Translations under genes and position numbers: made by a program
Shown: positions 1 to 9,237 of the stretch, piece after piece
How the letters are laid out: each line of letters starts with the position of its first letter
Position numbering within the stretch: position 1 is the stretch's first letter
From: Harmonia axyridis
Lineage: Eukaryota > Arthropoda > Insecta > Coleoptera > Coccinellidae
Direction: 5' to 3'
Assembly: GCF_914767665.1 (NCBI RefSeq)
Contig: NC_059502.1
Span: forward strand, 60,618,031 to 60,682,030
DNA: 64,000 nucleotides
The notes under the pieces: generated by a model
Database searches by the model: none
The model's input: only the letters and a program-made list of their open reading frames with translations
Told to the model about the DNA's origin: nothing

Positions 1-766
1 ATTAAATATATGGTTCTGTGCGGAATACGTATCGCGCACTACGTCCATTAGCGATGAAGCGCACTTCTGGCTGAATGGCTACGTCAACAAACAAAACTGC
101 CTCATTTGGAAGGAAGCTAATCCTCAAGTGTATGTCGAAACACCGTTACATCCAGAAAAACGGACCGTTTGGTTCGCTTTATGGGCTGGTGGAATCATTG
201 GTCCGTACTTCTTCAAAAACGATGATGGCCAGAACGTTACAGTCAATGGTGGTCGGTATAGAGCCATGATTACTAACTTTTTCATTCCTGAATTGAACAA
301 CCATGATGTCCAGGAGCTGTGGTTCCAACAAGACGGCGCAACATGTCACACAGCTCGTGCCACAATCGATTTATTGAAAGACACGTTTGGTGACCGCCTA
401 ATTTCACGTTTTGGACCTGTGAATTGGCCTCCAAGATCTTGTGATTTAACACCGCTAGACTACTTTCTGTGGGGCTATGTAAAGTCATTGGTCTATGCGG
501 ATAAGCCACAAACCCTTGACCATTTGGAAGACAACATTCGCCGTGTTATTGCCGATATACGGCCACAAATTTTGGAAAAAGTCATCTGAAATTGGACGTT
601 CAGATTGGACTACATCCGAGCCAGCCGTGGCGGTCATATGCCAGAAATCATATTTAAAATGTAATGCCACAAGATTATCTTGCGGATAAATAAAATTCAT
701 GTCAATCGAAAAATCCATCGTTGTTTTATTGCAATTTAAAGTTCTATAGCTCTAAAAAAACACCTT
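1..766 (+). mobile_element. rosa-like (DD41D) Tc1/mariner element, copy A, left end outside window
   Basis: This is the 3' three quarters of a Tc1/mariner-superfamily DNA transposon. The right terminal inverted repeat is visible at about 738-766 (GTTCTATAGCTCTAAAAAAA followed by CACC). It matches the ends of the other copies at 21073, 25305, 33704, 52172, 54178 and 57617. The left end lies before base 1, so total length is unknown; complete relatives in this window are about 0.93-0.95 kb. Copy A carries the short form of the internal deletion junction at about 44-56 (see the findings), shared only with the copy at 21073. Assignment to the rosa-type DD41D group rests on the catalytic spacing seen in the encoded protein. 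Confidence 0.88.
2..589 (+). pseudogene. transposase catalytic domain, rosa-like DD41D, truncated
   Basis: The reading frame is open from base 2 to a TGA at 587-589. The first catalytic Asp is in the SDEAHFWLNGY motif (from about base 50), the second in WFQQDGATCHT, the third in SCDLTPLDYFLWGY. Between the second and third Asp there are 41 residues, which defines the DD41D type of Tc1/mariner transposase; such enzymes cut and paste their own element at TA sites. The stop at 587 replaces a Glu codon conserved in sister copies and removes about 27 C-terminal residues. The N-terminal DNA-binding half is not in this frame: it was lost by the internal deletion shared by all copies. The protein could not be an active transposase. 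Sister copies confirm that the frame is real and that this copy is degenerating. Confidence 0.85.
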
Positions 767-1070
767 TTATAATCGAAATATATTGTCTATGCTCGAGTTG
801 GTATTCGTTACGATTATCTAACGTATAATTTCAATAACATTAACCAAAGTACTGTATTTTTATAATTCAATGACATTTCACTGAGGTCGACTTTTATATT
901 TTGGCGAACGTCCAAGAGAATGTTACTATGGAAATAATCACAATATGGCAGTAGGTGAAAGACCAAAACGATTGTACTACCTCGTCAACTTGTATATTCA
1001 CTTATCAATACGCCGTAACTATGGGAAATTTACGGATTCTATTGGTTCATCAAAACATGAGTTGTATAAT
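767..1070. other. no gene seen
   Basis: AT-rich DNA between the rosa-like element and the non-LTR fragment. I see no motif, repeat or reading frame that I can support. Confidence 0.5.
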
Positions 1071-1862
1071 ATGAAATGAAATGAAATGATTTATTGATCC
1101 TCTTTGACACAAAGTGTATAGGATAAGTCTAAAAAATACAGATATACAATGCTAAGATTAAATCTACATCAAGTTCGTATCTATGAAATATTCATTTATA
1201 GTATAATAGGCTTTTTTCGCCAATATTTCTTTCACCGTTTTCCCAAACTCTCTCCCATTCAGTGCCGTCACCCTTTATGGTAAATGATTGTATAGTATTA
1301 TGCCCTTATACCTAATGGAAGACTTAAATTTGGTGGTTCTATGCACTGGAATAGAGAGAGTGTCAGTACTTCTGGTCGAATAATTGTGGAAATCAGACAG
1401 GATGGTAAATCTATTTATATTATTTTTCACATAGATCAATGCTCTATACATATATATACAAGGAGCAGTGAAAATTTTGTTATCTTTAAAACTTGGTCGG
1501 CAAGAAATGCGTGGATGCAGACTAAAAATCAAGCGTATTATACGTTTTTGGGACACCAGAACTCTGTTAAAATCAATAGAATCACCCCAGATCAGAATGC
1601 AATAGTCTATATGACTATATACCAAGCCATAATAGAGATTTAGCAAAACTTCAAAAGGAAGGGAATTCTTCAAACGGTATATATGATGACACCACCTCAA
1701 ATATCTGGCTAATAGTGTCAGCCTATAATGAAATAACATCTGATATGTTACAGAATGTCGAAATAAAACGTTATTTCTGTTCAAAAATGAAAAGTAGATG
1801 ATCTGATCATCTAATTGATCAAAATTCGTCCAGAAAATCGACCAATTGATGCACACCAAAAC
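1071..1862 (-). mobile_element. non-LTR retrotransposon, 5'-truncated 3' end
   Basis: This minus-strand fragment holds the C-terminal part of a reverse-transcriptase ORF and a 3' terminus. Reading the minus strand, the end is GGATCAATAAAT followed by a short tandem tail of ATTTC units (1071-1089 on the plus strand). The element at 2232-4260 has the same GGATCAATAAA terminus but a different tail. Truncation at the 5' side near 1862, inside the reverse transcriptase, is typical of incomplete target-primed reverse transcription. The clade is probably CR1/L2-like, judged from the microsatellite-type tail and the protein, but this is not certain. It points towards the plus-strand element at 2232, giving a tail-out pair. 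Confidence 0.75.
1275..1859 (-). pseudogene. reverse transcriptase C-terminal region (non-LTR)
   Basis: A 194-codon frame resembles the post-catalytic end of the reverse transcriptase encoded at 2280-4180. The shared pattern is a block near residue 80 (LYYGLVYSHIDYCILIWG), then a QKRIIRLIF block, a CRPSFKDNKI block, and a final STRSTDTLSIP...KFKSSIRYKGI...YNHLP block. The same blocks occur in the same order in the neighbour, for example LVFSHLSYNIMVWG and QKRILRMIF. The palm-domain catalytic residues and the endonuclease are absent. The first residues read like the conserved FLGV.IDW segment only after a frame change, so the 5' edge is damaged. It is a dead fragment, clearly diverged from the neighbour and not a direct duplicate of it. 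Confidence 0.75.
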
Positions 1863-2231
1863 TGCCTATATAAACTTTATTTCTGTACATTCCTCTTTGA
1901 ATGAACGGATAATCAAATCAGTGCTCCTCCTATTAGGTAAAATTATGGGGTCGACAGTGCCGATACTGACCCCTGACGGGGCACCACTGGTTGCAATGAA
2001 TTATCGGTTGAAGAATTAGGAATCAGCCGAGAGTCATGAGAATGGGCCTTCACGATATTACGGTACAGATAGCCTTATATGGATCGCGCTCGTCGTCATA
2101 TATTTCAACAAATAGATGGCGCGTTTCGACGAATTTTTTTTTTTTTTTGAGGAATGGGAATTGTTCTCGACGTTTAACTGTTAGCGCCCGTTTCTTCTGG
2201 ATGATGCTGACGGATAATAGGTCTGTCGTGA
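1863..2231. other. no gene seen; poly(T) run
   Basis: This lies between two oppositely oriented non-LTR fragments. A T-run is at about 2133-2148. A short open frame here (2036-2287) has no recognisable product. The last part may be a damaged 5' extension of the retrotransposon that follows. Confidence 0.4.
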
Positions 2232-4260
2232 ACTCGACCTCGAAAAGTTGTTCTCACGAAGTATTGGTCTACCTATTATTTGTATAAAACAGCCAAACAT
2301 TCTTATAATAATCTGTTAAGAAATGCTAAATTAGATTTCCACCGTAATCTTATTGATAAATCTACTAATAAAAATAGAACAGTGTGGAATCTGGTCAATA
2401 CTGTGACCGGACGAAAAAGCAATGATCAAAGAACCATAGAGCTTGTTGTTGAAGGTGTCTTGTTCGATGAGGCCAAAACTGTAGCTGAGATGTTTGCCAA
2501 CCATTTTACAACGGTTGCGGAGATAAGCCTCAACCGTTACTATAATAATTCATTGTCCACTTCATGTACTACTTCATGTATGCTGAATAATAACTTTTTC
2601 TTTCATCCAGTTATGGATCATGAGGTAGCTGACGTATTGAAATCTCTTAAGAATGACTCAGGTGTTGATTTTGTTTCTGCGCGAATCTTGAAGTTGATAG
2701 GTCCTGATATCAGTCGACATTTTGCCTATTTGGTTAACATGTCGGTTACCACAGGAGTTTTTCCTGATCTCCTCAAAAAGGCCACTATTATTCCAGTTCA
2801 TAAAAAAGGTGATGTATATGATATTAGTAATTATAGACCTATTTCTGTTCTCAGTTGTCTTTCCAAACTCTTTGAACGATTAGTGTTCAATAGAATGATG
2901 AAATTCCTTGATAAGTTTCAACTGCTTACCTCTGCGCAGCACGGTTTCAGATCAGGTCGCTCAACTCAAACTGGAGTTTTGGAATTTGTTGAATTTGTAT
3001 ACGACTGCCTCGATAATGGCTCATATGTTGCCGGATTATTTTTGATCTTTCTAAAGCATTTGATAGTATCTCCTTTCAATTCATATTAGACAAATGTTAC
3101 AATCTTGGATTTAGGGGAGTATTTCATGACTGGATTCGAAGTTATCTTGAGGGCAGAGTTGCATCCGTCAGAGTTCAAGATTCTTCATCCAGTAAACATA
3201 ATTTGAAGTTAGGTGTGCCTCAGGGCTCTGTCTTGGGACCGCTCTTGTTTTTGATATTTATCAACGATCTGCCTGAGAATTTGTTGAGATTGTTTATTAA
3301 TAAGTCTAAAACTTGTCCAGATCTGATGAAGATACTAAGAGCAATCTTGTTTGCTGATGATTTTTCATTAGCCGTTACTGCGGATACTTTGGAGGAGCTA
3401 CAGGGGTTGTGCGATTTATTGGTTCATTGCTTCGTTGAATGGTGCTATGTTAATGCTATCATGATAAATGTGAACAAGACTGAATGCGTTTACTTCTCGA
3501 TTTCGAATAATGATAGTACCCTTGTAATTCGACATTCAGATTCTATTATTGCATCAAAGAACTGCACGAAGTTCCTAGGTATCTACATCGATAGGCACTT
3601 AAAGTGGAATTCACACGTTGATGAAGTATGTAAAAAGCTGTACAGTTCTTATTATGCTTTAAGTCGAGTCAGGTATCTACTTCCCTTGTGCTCACTTATG
3701 AATGCATATTATAGTTTAGTATTTAGTCACCTATCGTATAATATCATGGTATGGGGTAATTCAACAGAAACTGATAGAGTATTTATTATACAAAAAAGAA
3801 TTTTACGTATGATATTCAACGTATCTCCACGATCCTCTTGTAGACCAGTTTTCTTAGAAAATAGGATATTGACACTGGCTTCCATTTTCATATTGAGATG
3901 TTTGGTTTTTGCAAAGGAAAATGAGGAAAGTTTTGTAAAATTGTCAAGCTTTCATTCCCATAACACTAGGAATAAGAAAATATTGTCAATTCCCAAACAT
4001 AAGACATCAAAATTTGAAATGTCACCTAAGTACCAGTGTATTAAGTTATTTAACCATCTACCTAGTAACAATAAGTCGCTAAATTTGTTTAAATTTAAGA
4101 AAGTTGTTAAGTCTTTACTTCTCAAGAAGTGTTTTTATAGTGTTAATGAGTACTATAATGATAGCTTAGAAAATGTCTGAATTGTTATTATTTTTGCATT
4201 TGTGACTTGTCCTATACATACCTTGTTTGTCTGAAAGGATCAATAAACTATTATTATTAT
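2232..4260 (+). mobile_element. non-LTR retrotransposon (CR1/L2-like), 5'-truncated
   Basis: This is an about 2-kb copy with most of a reverse-transcriptase ORF, a short 3' untranslated region, the terminus GGATCAATAAAC and a TTA microsatellite tail (4249-4262) in place of poly(A). The endonuclease domain that normally precedes the reverse transcriptase is missing, so the copy is 5'-truncated. Its reading frame is broken only once, which makes it one of the younger retroelements in the window. Clade assignment (CR1/L2-like rather than Jockey) is by eye. Confidence 0.82.
2280..4180 (+). pseudogene. reverse transcriptase, one frameshift
   Basis: This would copy element RNA at the nicked target (target-primed reverse transcription). 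Conserved blocks appear in order: IIPVHKKGD then SNYRPISVLS (palm entry), QHGFRSGRST, the first catalytic block FDLSKAFDSI (about 3048-3075, reached only after a frame change), GVPQGSVLGPLLFLIFINDL (from about 3213), the catalytic FADDFSL (from about 3349), NKTECVYF, and TKFLGIYID. A single-base loss in the T-run at about 3042-3046 shifts the frame just before the first catalytic Asp. The rest is open from about 3047 to the TGA ending at 4180. The open frame upstream reaches back to 2232. It is inactive as it stands. Confidence 0.85.
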
Positions 4261-4284
4261 TCGGAATTATAAATTAACATTCGC

Positions 4285-5010
4285 AGTTTGTTTTTTCAAC
4301 ATTCGGTATCAACCTACATAACAGGCCATAGTAAAACACATTTTTTTGGCGAAATTCGATTCTATTTTTCAACAAAGTTGCCTTCGAGGGCGATACAGCG
4401 ATTATAGCGATCTTCCAACTTTTCGATACAATTTTTTAGTACGATTTGTCTTTCGCCTCTGAAATAGGCATCAGTTTCGGCGATTACTTCTTCATTACGC
4501 TAAATTTCTTTCCAGCGAGTATTCTTTTGAGGTCTGAGAACCGGAAAAGGTCGCTGGGGGGCAGATCTGGCGAATACCGTGGATGCAGAAGCAATTCGAA
4601 GTCCAATTCATGCAATTTTTGCGTTGGTGACAGCCACTTTTGGGCGTCCACTGCGTTCGCTGTCTTCGGTGTTCATTTCACTACGTTTAAACTTAGCATG
4701 CCAATCAATGATAGTTAATTTTCCTGGTGCAAACCCCGGAAACTCTTCATCAAGCCAAGATTTTGCTTCAACTGTATTTTTTCCCTTCAAAAAGCAGTAT
4801 TTTATCAGCACACGAAATTCTTTTTTTCATCTTTTTTCAAATTACAAAAGTAGCTACACGCACAACGCAATATTTCAATAACTGATGGTCGCAACTCTGT
4901 CAAATTTTGACACGTATCGTTTGAAGGTTGGTACTAAGTAATAATCATATGAGTTCAATACTAGCACCGCCATCTATCCATCAGACCGGGAACTTCAATT
5001 TAATTGGCCT
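4285..5010 (-). mobile_element. DD34D mariner deletion derivative (non-autonomous)
   Basis: Read on the minus strand, the terminal inverted repeat (TTCCCGGTCTGATGG, preceded by GGCCAATT) is followed by an untranslated leader, the N-terminal quarter of a mariner transposase, and then directly by its C-terminal quarter and the 3' region. The same ends occur in the fuller element at 7091-8343. The join lies at about 4607 (plus-strand coordinates), where the Lys-Ile codons of the N-terminal block run into the LHELDFELLLHP block. About 0.53 kb present in the other copy is missing; a short AAAATT-like stretch is common to both sides. The outer end near 4285 is degraded. Both transposase pieces contain further frameshifts. 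Confidence 0.82.
4608..4811 (-). pseudogene. mariner transposase N-terminal fragment
   Basis: This 67-codon frame matches the helix-turn-helix start of the transposase at 7268: YCFLKGKNTVEAKSWLDEEF, then IIDWHAKFKRSEMNTED and RSGRPKVAVT. Upstream codons up to about 4830 continue the homology. It stops just after the internal deletion. The C-terminal piece (LLLHPRYSPDLPPSDLF, with the third catalytic Asp) lies in another frame at about 4540-4600. No catalytic activity is possible. Confidence 0.75.
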
Positions 5011-6150
5011 AATATTTACCTCATTTTTTTTAACGAAATAAATTTCTTCAGTAATGTATTTTAATTAATCTCTATTCAACATTGCTCGAAATAATTCCCA
5101 ATCATTTCCAGTTCCTTATGAATTTGACTCGTCAAGCTTTAGTGGTTAAAAAAGTATTATATGTATAGGAGTGTCGTCTGACAACTGGCCTATTTTGCTC
5201 TACATCTTTGAGTTATCTGAGGAATAAAAATAAAATATTAAACAATAGGAGGCACATGACAGATCCTTGCGGTACCCAAGATTCAATATTCCTTTTTGTC
5301 GATCACGTCCCTTGGATGTTTACTCTGAACTCTGTTTGCTGAATACACGAGTGCACTATTTCCGTCAGCTGCTTTGGAAATTCGAGTTCTTCCATTTTAT
5401 AGAATTATAGATCAATCATTGGTGCCACATCTTGCCGAAGACCAAGATACATATACTTTCAGTTCATCGTACTCCTTGATGGACGGCCATCCTCATCTAA
5501 ACAAATATTGTCGACATCCAAGTGAATGTAGAGCAACGTTCTCATCGGATCAGATCGAAAAAAAACCTACATAGTTATAATAAAAGAACACGAAGTCAAG
5601 GAGGAAACAACGAAGCTCATTTTTTTCTCACGATACAGATAATCCTGATTGAGTCGCGTTACACAATTTTGTTGGAGTACGGTCTATTTGTGTGTTTTAG
5701 ACTAACAGCATTTCGTGGTACTTTCATCTGATAAATATAGGATAGGAATATTATATAAGCGACGAAATACGTGAAATGGGTTTTATCAAATTGCCGGCAT
5801 AAAATAATAGGCCTCGCAATTAATTTGATTGTCATGACGAAAGAAGAAGTAAGAGTATCTATTCTATGTTCTATGCTGTGGAGTCGGATTGTTCGATCGA
5901 TCGAGAAATGGGATATTTGAAATGTCAGAGTTTTTTTTGTTCGATGCGAGAAGTAAGATACGGAATTTCAGTTGCAATAATTTTGGTCTACCTCATGACC
6001 ATCTGACATTCAGTCAGTATACTTTATTTCATAAATTTTGGCATTGTAACCGTTTTGAATTGTTATATTAGACGCAATTCGTTCGAGATAAAATATGCCA
6101 AAAAAGTATGAAAATTCTAAATATGTAAGTACTAATAACTCCATAAAAAT
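5011..6150. other. no gene seen
   Basis: AT-rich DNA. Small open frames at 5374-5574, 5522-5731 and 5889-6071 have no recognisable domain and I do not support them as genes. Confidence 0.45.
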
Positions 6151-6935
6151 ATTTTGCTGCTAATAAGTGAAAGAGTTGAAGAAAATCCATTTCTCGGTGC
6201 ACACAACATTTGAGCCTCTCTATGGCGTATTATGCATCGGCATTTGCATGTCCATCTTTATAAGGTTCACTGGACACAAGAACGAAAGCCAGCTGAGCAT
6301 GGAATGTGTAGAAGATATTCCAATTGATTTGAGTGCTTGATCAACAACGTATAGATGACAATTTTTCTCATCGAATTTTCTTCAGCCAAAAAGCACATTT
6401 TTCACTGGGTGACTATGTAAACAGGCAGTGAAAATCTTCCTATAACTGCTAAATGAACATTTACATCCAGAAAAGTGTAATTTTGTCTGGTGGATTGATT
6501 GGCCCGTACTTTTTTGAAAAGTTGTCACTTAAACCGTCCATTCTCATCGCTATAGGTTAATGATTACCGATTTTTTTCTTTCTCCTGAAATTGTTAATAT
6601 GTAGTCGGAAAATATGTGGTTCCAACAAAATGGTGGAACCCCGTTTTAGCTTTACAGTCAAAAAATTCCTTGGAGTCGTAATTTATCGTTCTGAATTAGC
6701 CTATAAGATCTTGTGATTTATCGCCTTTGAATTTTTTGTGAGGTTATACGGAGAATCGTGTTGATGACAATGATACTCCGATTATTGACGATCTGAGAAC
6801 CAACATCTGTCAATTTATTGGTGAGATATTTTCCGACATGTGCCGGCGAGTCGAAAATGAAATCACATGAATCGAGTCCTGTTAGAGATCTCGCAGAGGA
6901 CATTTCAAAGATGTTGTATTCCTCATATATCTAAT
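6151..6935 (+). pseudogene. fossil rosa-like/Tc1-like transposase with linker region
   Basis: This is a heavily decayed transposase, recognisable only piecewise across frames. It starts with an ERVEENPFLGAH-like block (about 6169), then SLWRIMHRHLHVHLYKVHW and TQERKPAEHG (about 6216-6300), a decayed first-Asp block (about 6372), a HLHPEK block with WWIDWP (about 6460-6510), RYRLMITDFFLSPE (about 6549-6590), WFQQNGGT (about 6618) and a DLVIYRL segment matching the third-Asp region (about 6712). In WFQQNGG the catalytic Asp has become Asn. The order is exactly that of the rosa-like copies, but it also contains the middle linker that all of those have lost. It is an older insertion of a related, once longer element. 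The termini are not recognisable. Confidence 0.65.
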
Positions 6936-7090
6936 GGCAAGGCCCAATCATTAAATTTGAAATTAAAATTTGATCGATATTTCAAATGAAAGTGTGTTTT
7001 CTTAACGTTTACTTTCGAAACAACAAAATGAATAACCTTTCATGTTATTGTTTCGATGAGACGCATATAAGCAAATAATGACATTGAACT

Positions 7091-8343
7091 AGGCCAATTG
7101 AAAAGTACCCGGTCTGAAGCATAGATGTCGGTGCTAGTATTAAATCCATATGAGTTTTAGTTAGTACCAACTTTCAAATGATACGTGTCAAAATTTGTTA
7201 GCAGTCCGACCACTAGTTTATGGGATATTGCATTGTGAGTGCAGCTACTTTTCTTATTTGAAAAACGATGGAACGAAAAGAATTTCGTGTGCTGAAAAAA
7301 TATTGCTTTTTGAAGGGAGAAAATACAGTTGAAGCAAAATCTTGGCTTGATGAAGAGTTTCCGGGGTCTGCACCAGGAAAATCAAACATCATTGATTGGT
7401 ATGCTAAGTTTAAACGTGGTGAAATGAGCACCGAAGACGGCGAACGCAGTGGACGCCCAAAAAATACTGTCACCGACGAAAAAATCAAAAAAGTCCACAA
7501 AATAATTTTGAATGACCGTAAAGTGGAGTTGATCGAGATAGCAGACAAGGTGAAGAAATCATCTGAACGTGTGTACATCATATCATTCACGAATATTTGT
7601 AAGGAGAAAGCTGTGTGCAAAATGGTTGCCGCGCGAGCTCACAATCGATCAGAAGCAACAACGTGTTAATGATTCTGAGCAGTGTTTGAGGCTGCATTTT
7701 TTGTGACAACGGATGAAACATGGCTCCATCATTTCAATCCGGAGTCCAATCGACAGTCAGCTGAGTAGACTGCACACGATGAATCGAATCAAAAGCGAGG
7801 AAAACACAACAGTCAGCTAGTAAGGTTATGGCATTAGTATTCTGGGATGCGATATTCATTGATTACCTCCAAAAGGGCCAGACCATCAACAGCGATAATT
7901 ATCTAGCGTTATTGGATCGTTCAAAGGATGAAATCGTTAAAAAACGGCCCCATTATAAGAAAACAAAAGTGCTGTTTCATCAAGACAATGCGTCGTGTCA
8001 CAAATCAATGAAAACAATTGCTAAATTGCATGAATTGGGCTTCGAATTGCTTCTGCATCCACCGTATTCGCCAGATCTGGCCCCCAGCGACATTTTCCTG
8101 TTCTCAGACCTCTAAAGAATGCTCACTGGAAAGGAAATCGGTGCCAATGAAGAAGTAATCGCCGAAACTGAGGCCCATTTTGAAGCGAAAGACGAATCTT
8201 ACTACAAAAATGATATCAAAAAGCTGGAAGATCGCTATAATCGCTGTGTCGCCCTCGAAGGCTAACTATGTTGAATAATAAAATCGAATTTTGGCAGAAA
8301 AATGTGTTTTACTTTGGTAGACCGGGGACTTCTCAATAGGTCT
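7091..8343 (+). mobile_element. DD34D mariner, near full length, inactivated
   Basis: This is a 1.25-kb mariner with both ends visible. The left end is AGGCCAATTGAAAAGTACCC followed by GGTCTGAAGC. The right end, read in reverse complement, is AGACCTATTGAGAAGTCCCC followed by GGTCTACC. The length is typical of an intact mariner (~1.3 kb). A clean TA duplication is not obvious at both sides. It is the fuller relative of the deleted copy at 4285-5010. Confidence 0.88.
7268..8265 (+). pseudogene. mariner transposase, DD34D, multiply frameshifted
   Basis: A cut-and-paste transposase acting at TA sites. The N-terminal helix-turn-helix region is open from the ATG at 7268 (MERKEFRVLKKYCFLKGE) through GRPKNTVTDEKI to about 7600. 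A frame change follows in the ELTIDQKQQR block (about 7636), then a stretch of about ten codons is missing near 7700, then the first catalytic Asp in TDETWLHHF (about 7709). A nonsense codon replaces Trp after NRQSAE (about 7765). From 7828 the frame is open through the second Asp (FHQDNASCH, about 7975) and the third (HPPYSPDLAPSD, about 8056), with 34 residues between them. A stop near 8113 and an inserted base at the C-terminus complete the damage. Not functional. Confidence 0.87.
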
Positions 8344-9115
8344 TTTAGGTAACTGAAGAAATCTATTTTGTTTGAAAGAAATTGAAGAAAATACTGAATA
8401 TCTGGGGTCTGGGCTTTATTCTAGACCAAAGACCGTGTTCAAGCAAACTCAGAAAGGTAGAATAATAAAGGAAATGATAATTGCGAGAATCACATAGAGA
8501 TAGATAAGAGACAGATGAGAAACGACCCTGAAAATAATAATAATAATGAAATATATAATAATGAACGATTTTTCGGGATTGCTTCTGGTTCATGCAATAA
8601 TCAATAAATTCCATTTGGCAAACTTCATTAGTTGCTTCCGTCGTATCGCTCATACCATGATAAATCGCAAGCATTAAATTATAATCGGCAATAACAAATG
8701 GATGCTACTTTGGTCTTGGAGAAGATCTCAAGAACCAGTTGAGAGCATATCTCCGCCCAAAAGAAGAATTGCCTCTTCTTCGCGAAGATGTAAGTGGCAT
8801 TGGCCAGCTTGAATATTTTGCAATATCGCATACTGCCGCATGCTTAATTCAAGATGCCCTCCGGCAAGTTCTGACTAATAGGGTCGACAAACTTCTTTCG
8901 CTAAGAGGTCGTAACAACATTTATATATACCGTTAATCTGAAAATCACAAGTTATTTTCGATAAATCCACAAATTACGTAATGTTCATATATAGAAGAGC
9001 AGAACATGAGGTCGGCAGATCTGATTTCTGCAAAGTGCATTTCCTGGTTTGTTCGACTTCATTCAATGATTAATTAACATTTATATTGAATACATCAATA
9101 CATAAATAATTAGTG
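8344..9115. other. no supported gene; short ATA/ATT runs
   Basis: This holds a TAA-type microsatellite at about 8531-8548 and one unassigned open frame (8685-8936, listed separately). Otherwise AT-rich and featureless to me. Confidence 0.4.
8685..8936 (+). CDS. unrecognised open frame, 83 codons, no start needed
   Basis: I do not recognise this. The frame is open from a TAA at 8682 to a TAA at 8934. It has a protein-like composition with mixed charged and hydrophobic residues (for example YLRPKEELPLLREDVSGIGQ and ACLIQDALRQVLTNRVDKLL), unlike the Lys/Ile/Phe-rich chance frames around it. There is no ATG at its start. It could be a relict gene or transposon piece, or an exon. No splice signals are convincing. 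Confidence 0.18.
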   Translation, partial: SAITNGCYFGLGEDLKNQLRAYLRPKEELPLLREDVSGIGQLEYFAISHTAACLIQDALRQVLTNRVDKLLSLRGRNNIYIYR

Positions 9116-9237
9116 ACTGAAACGAAGTATGTTTCATATCGTGAATAAAAATTCCTTTTGAAGTATTCTGGTGGTTACTGAAACAGAGTATGTTTTATAT
9201 CGCGAATGAAAATTCCTTTTGAAGTATTCTGGTGGAC
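9116..9237 (+). repeat. two-copy tandem repeat, 61-bp period
   Basis: Two consecutive units start with ACTGAAAC at 9116 and 9177. They share AATTCCTTTTGAAGTATTCT and GGTGG and differ at only a few bases. A small local duplication. Confidence 0.85.

Noticed and set aside
282..509. Minus-strand frames inside rosa-like copy A (and the equivalent plus-strand frames at 21331, 33966, 54438 and elsewhere)
   Set aside because: They are antisense shadows of the conserved transposase codons and recur in every copy for that reason.
4446..4881. Plus-strand frames over the mariner derivative
   Set aside because: They read the wrong strand of the mariner; the minus strand carries the homology.
7213..7620. 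135-codon minus-strand frame over the mariner start
   Set aside because: Antisense to the recognised helix-turn-helix coding region.
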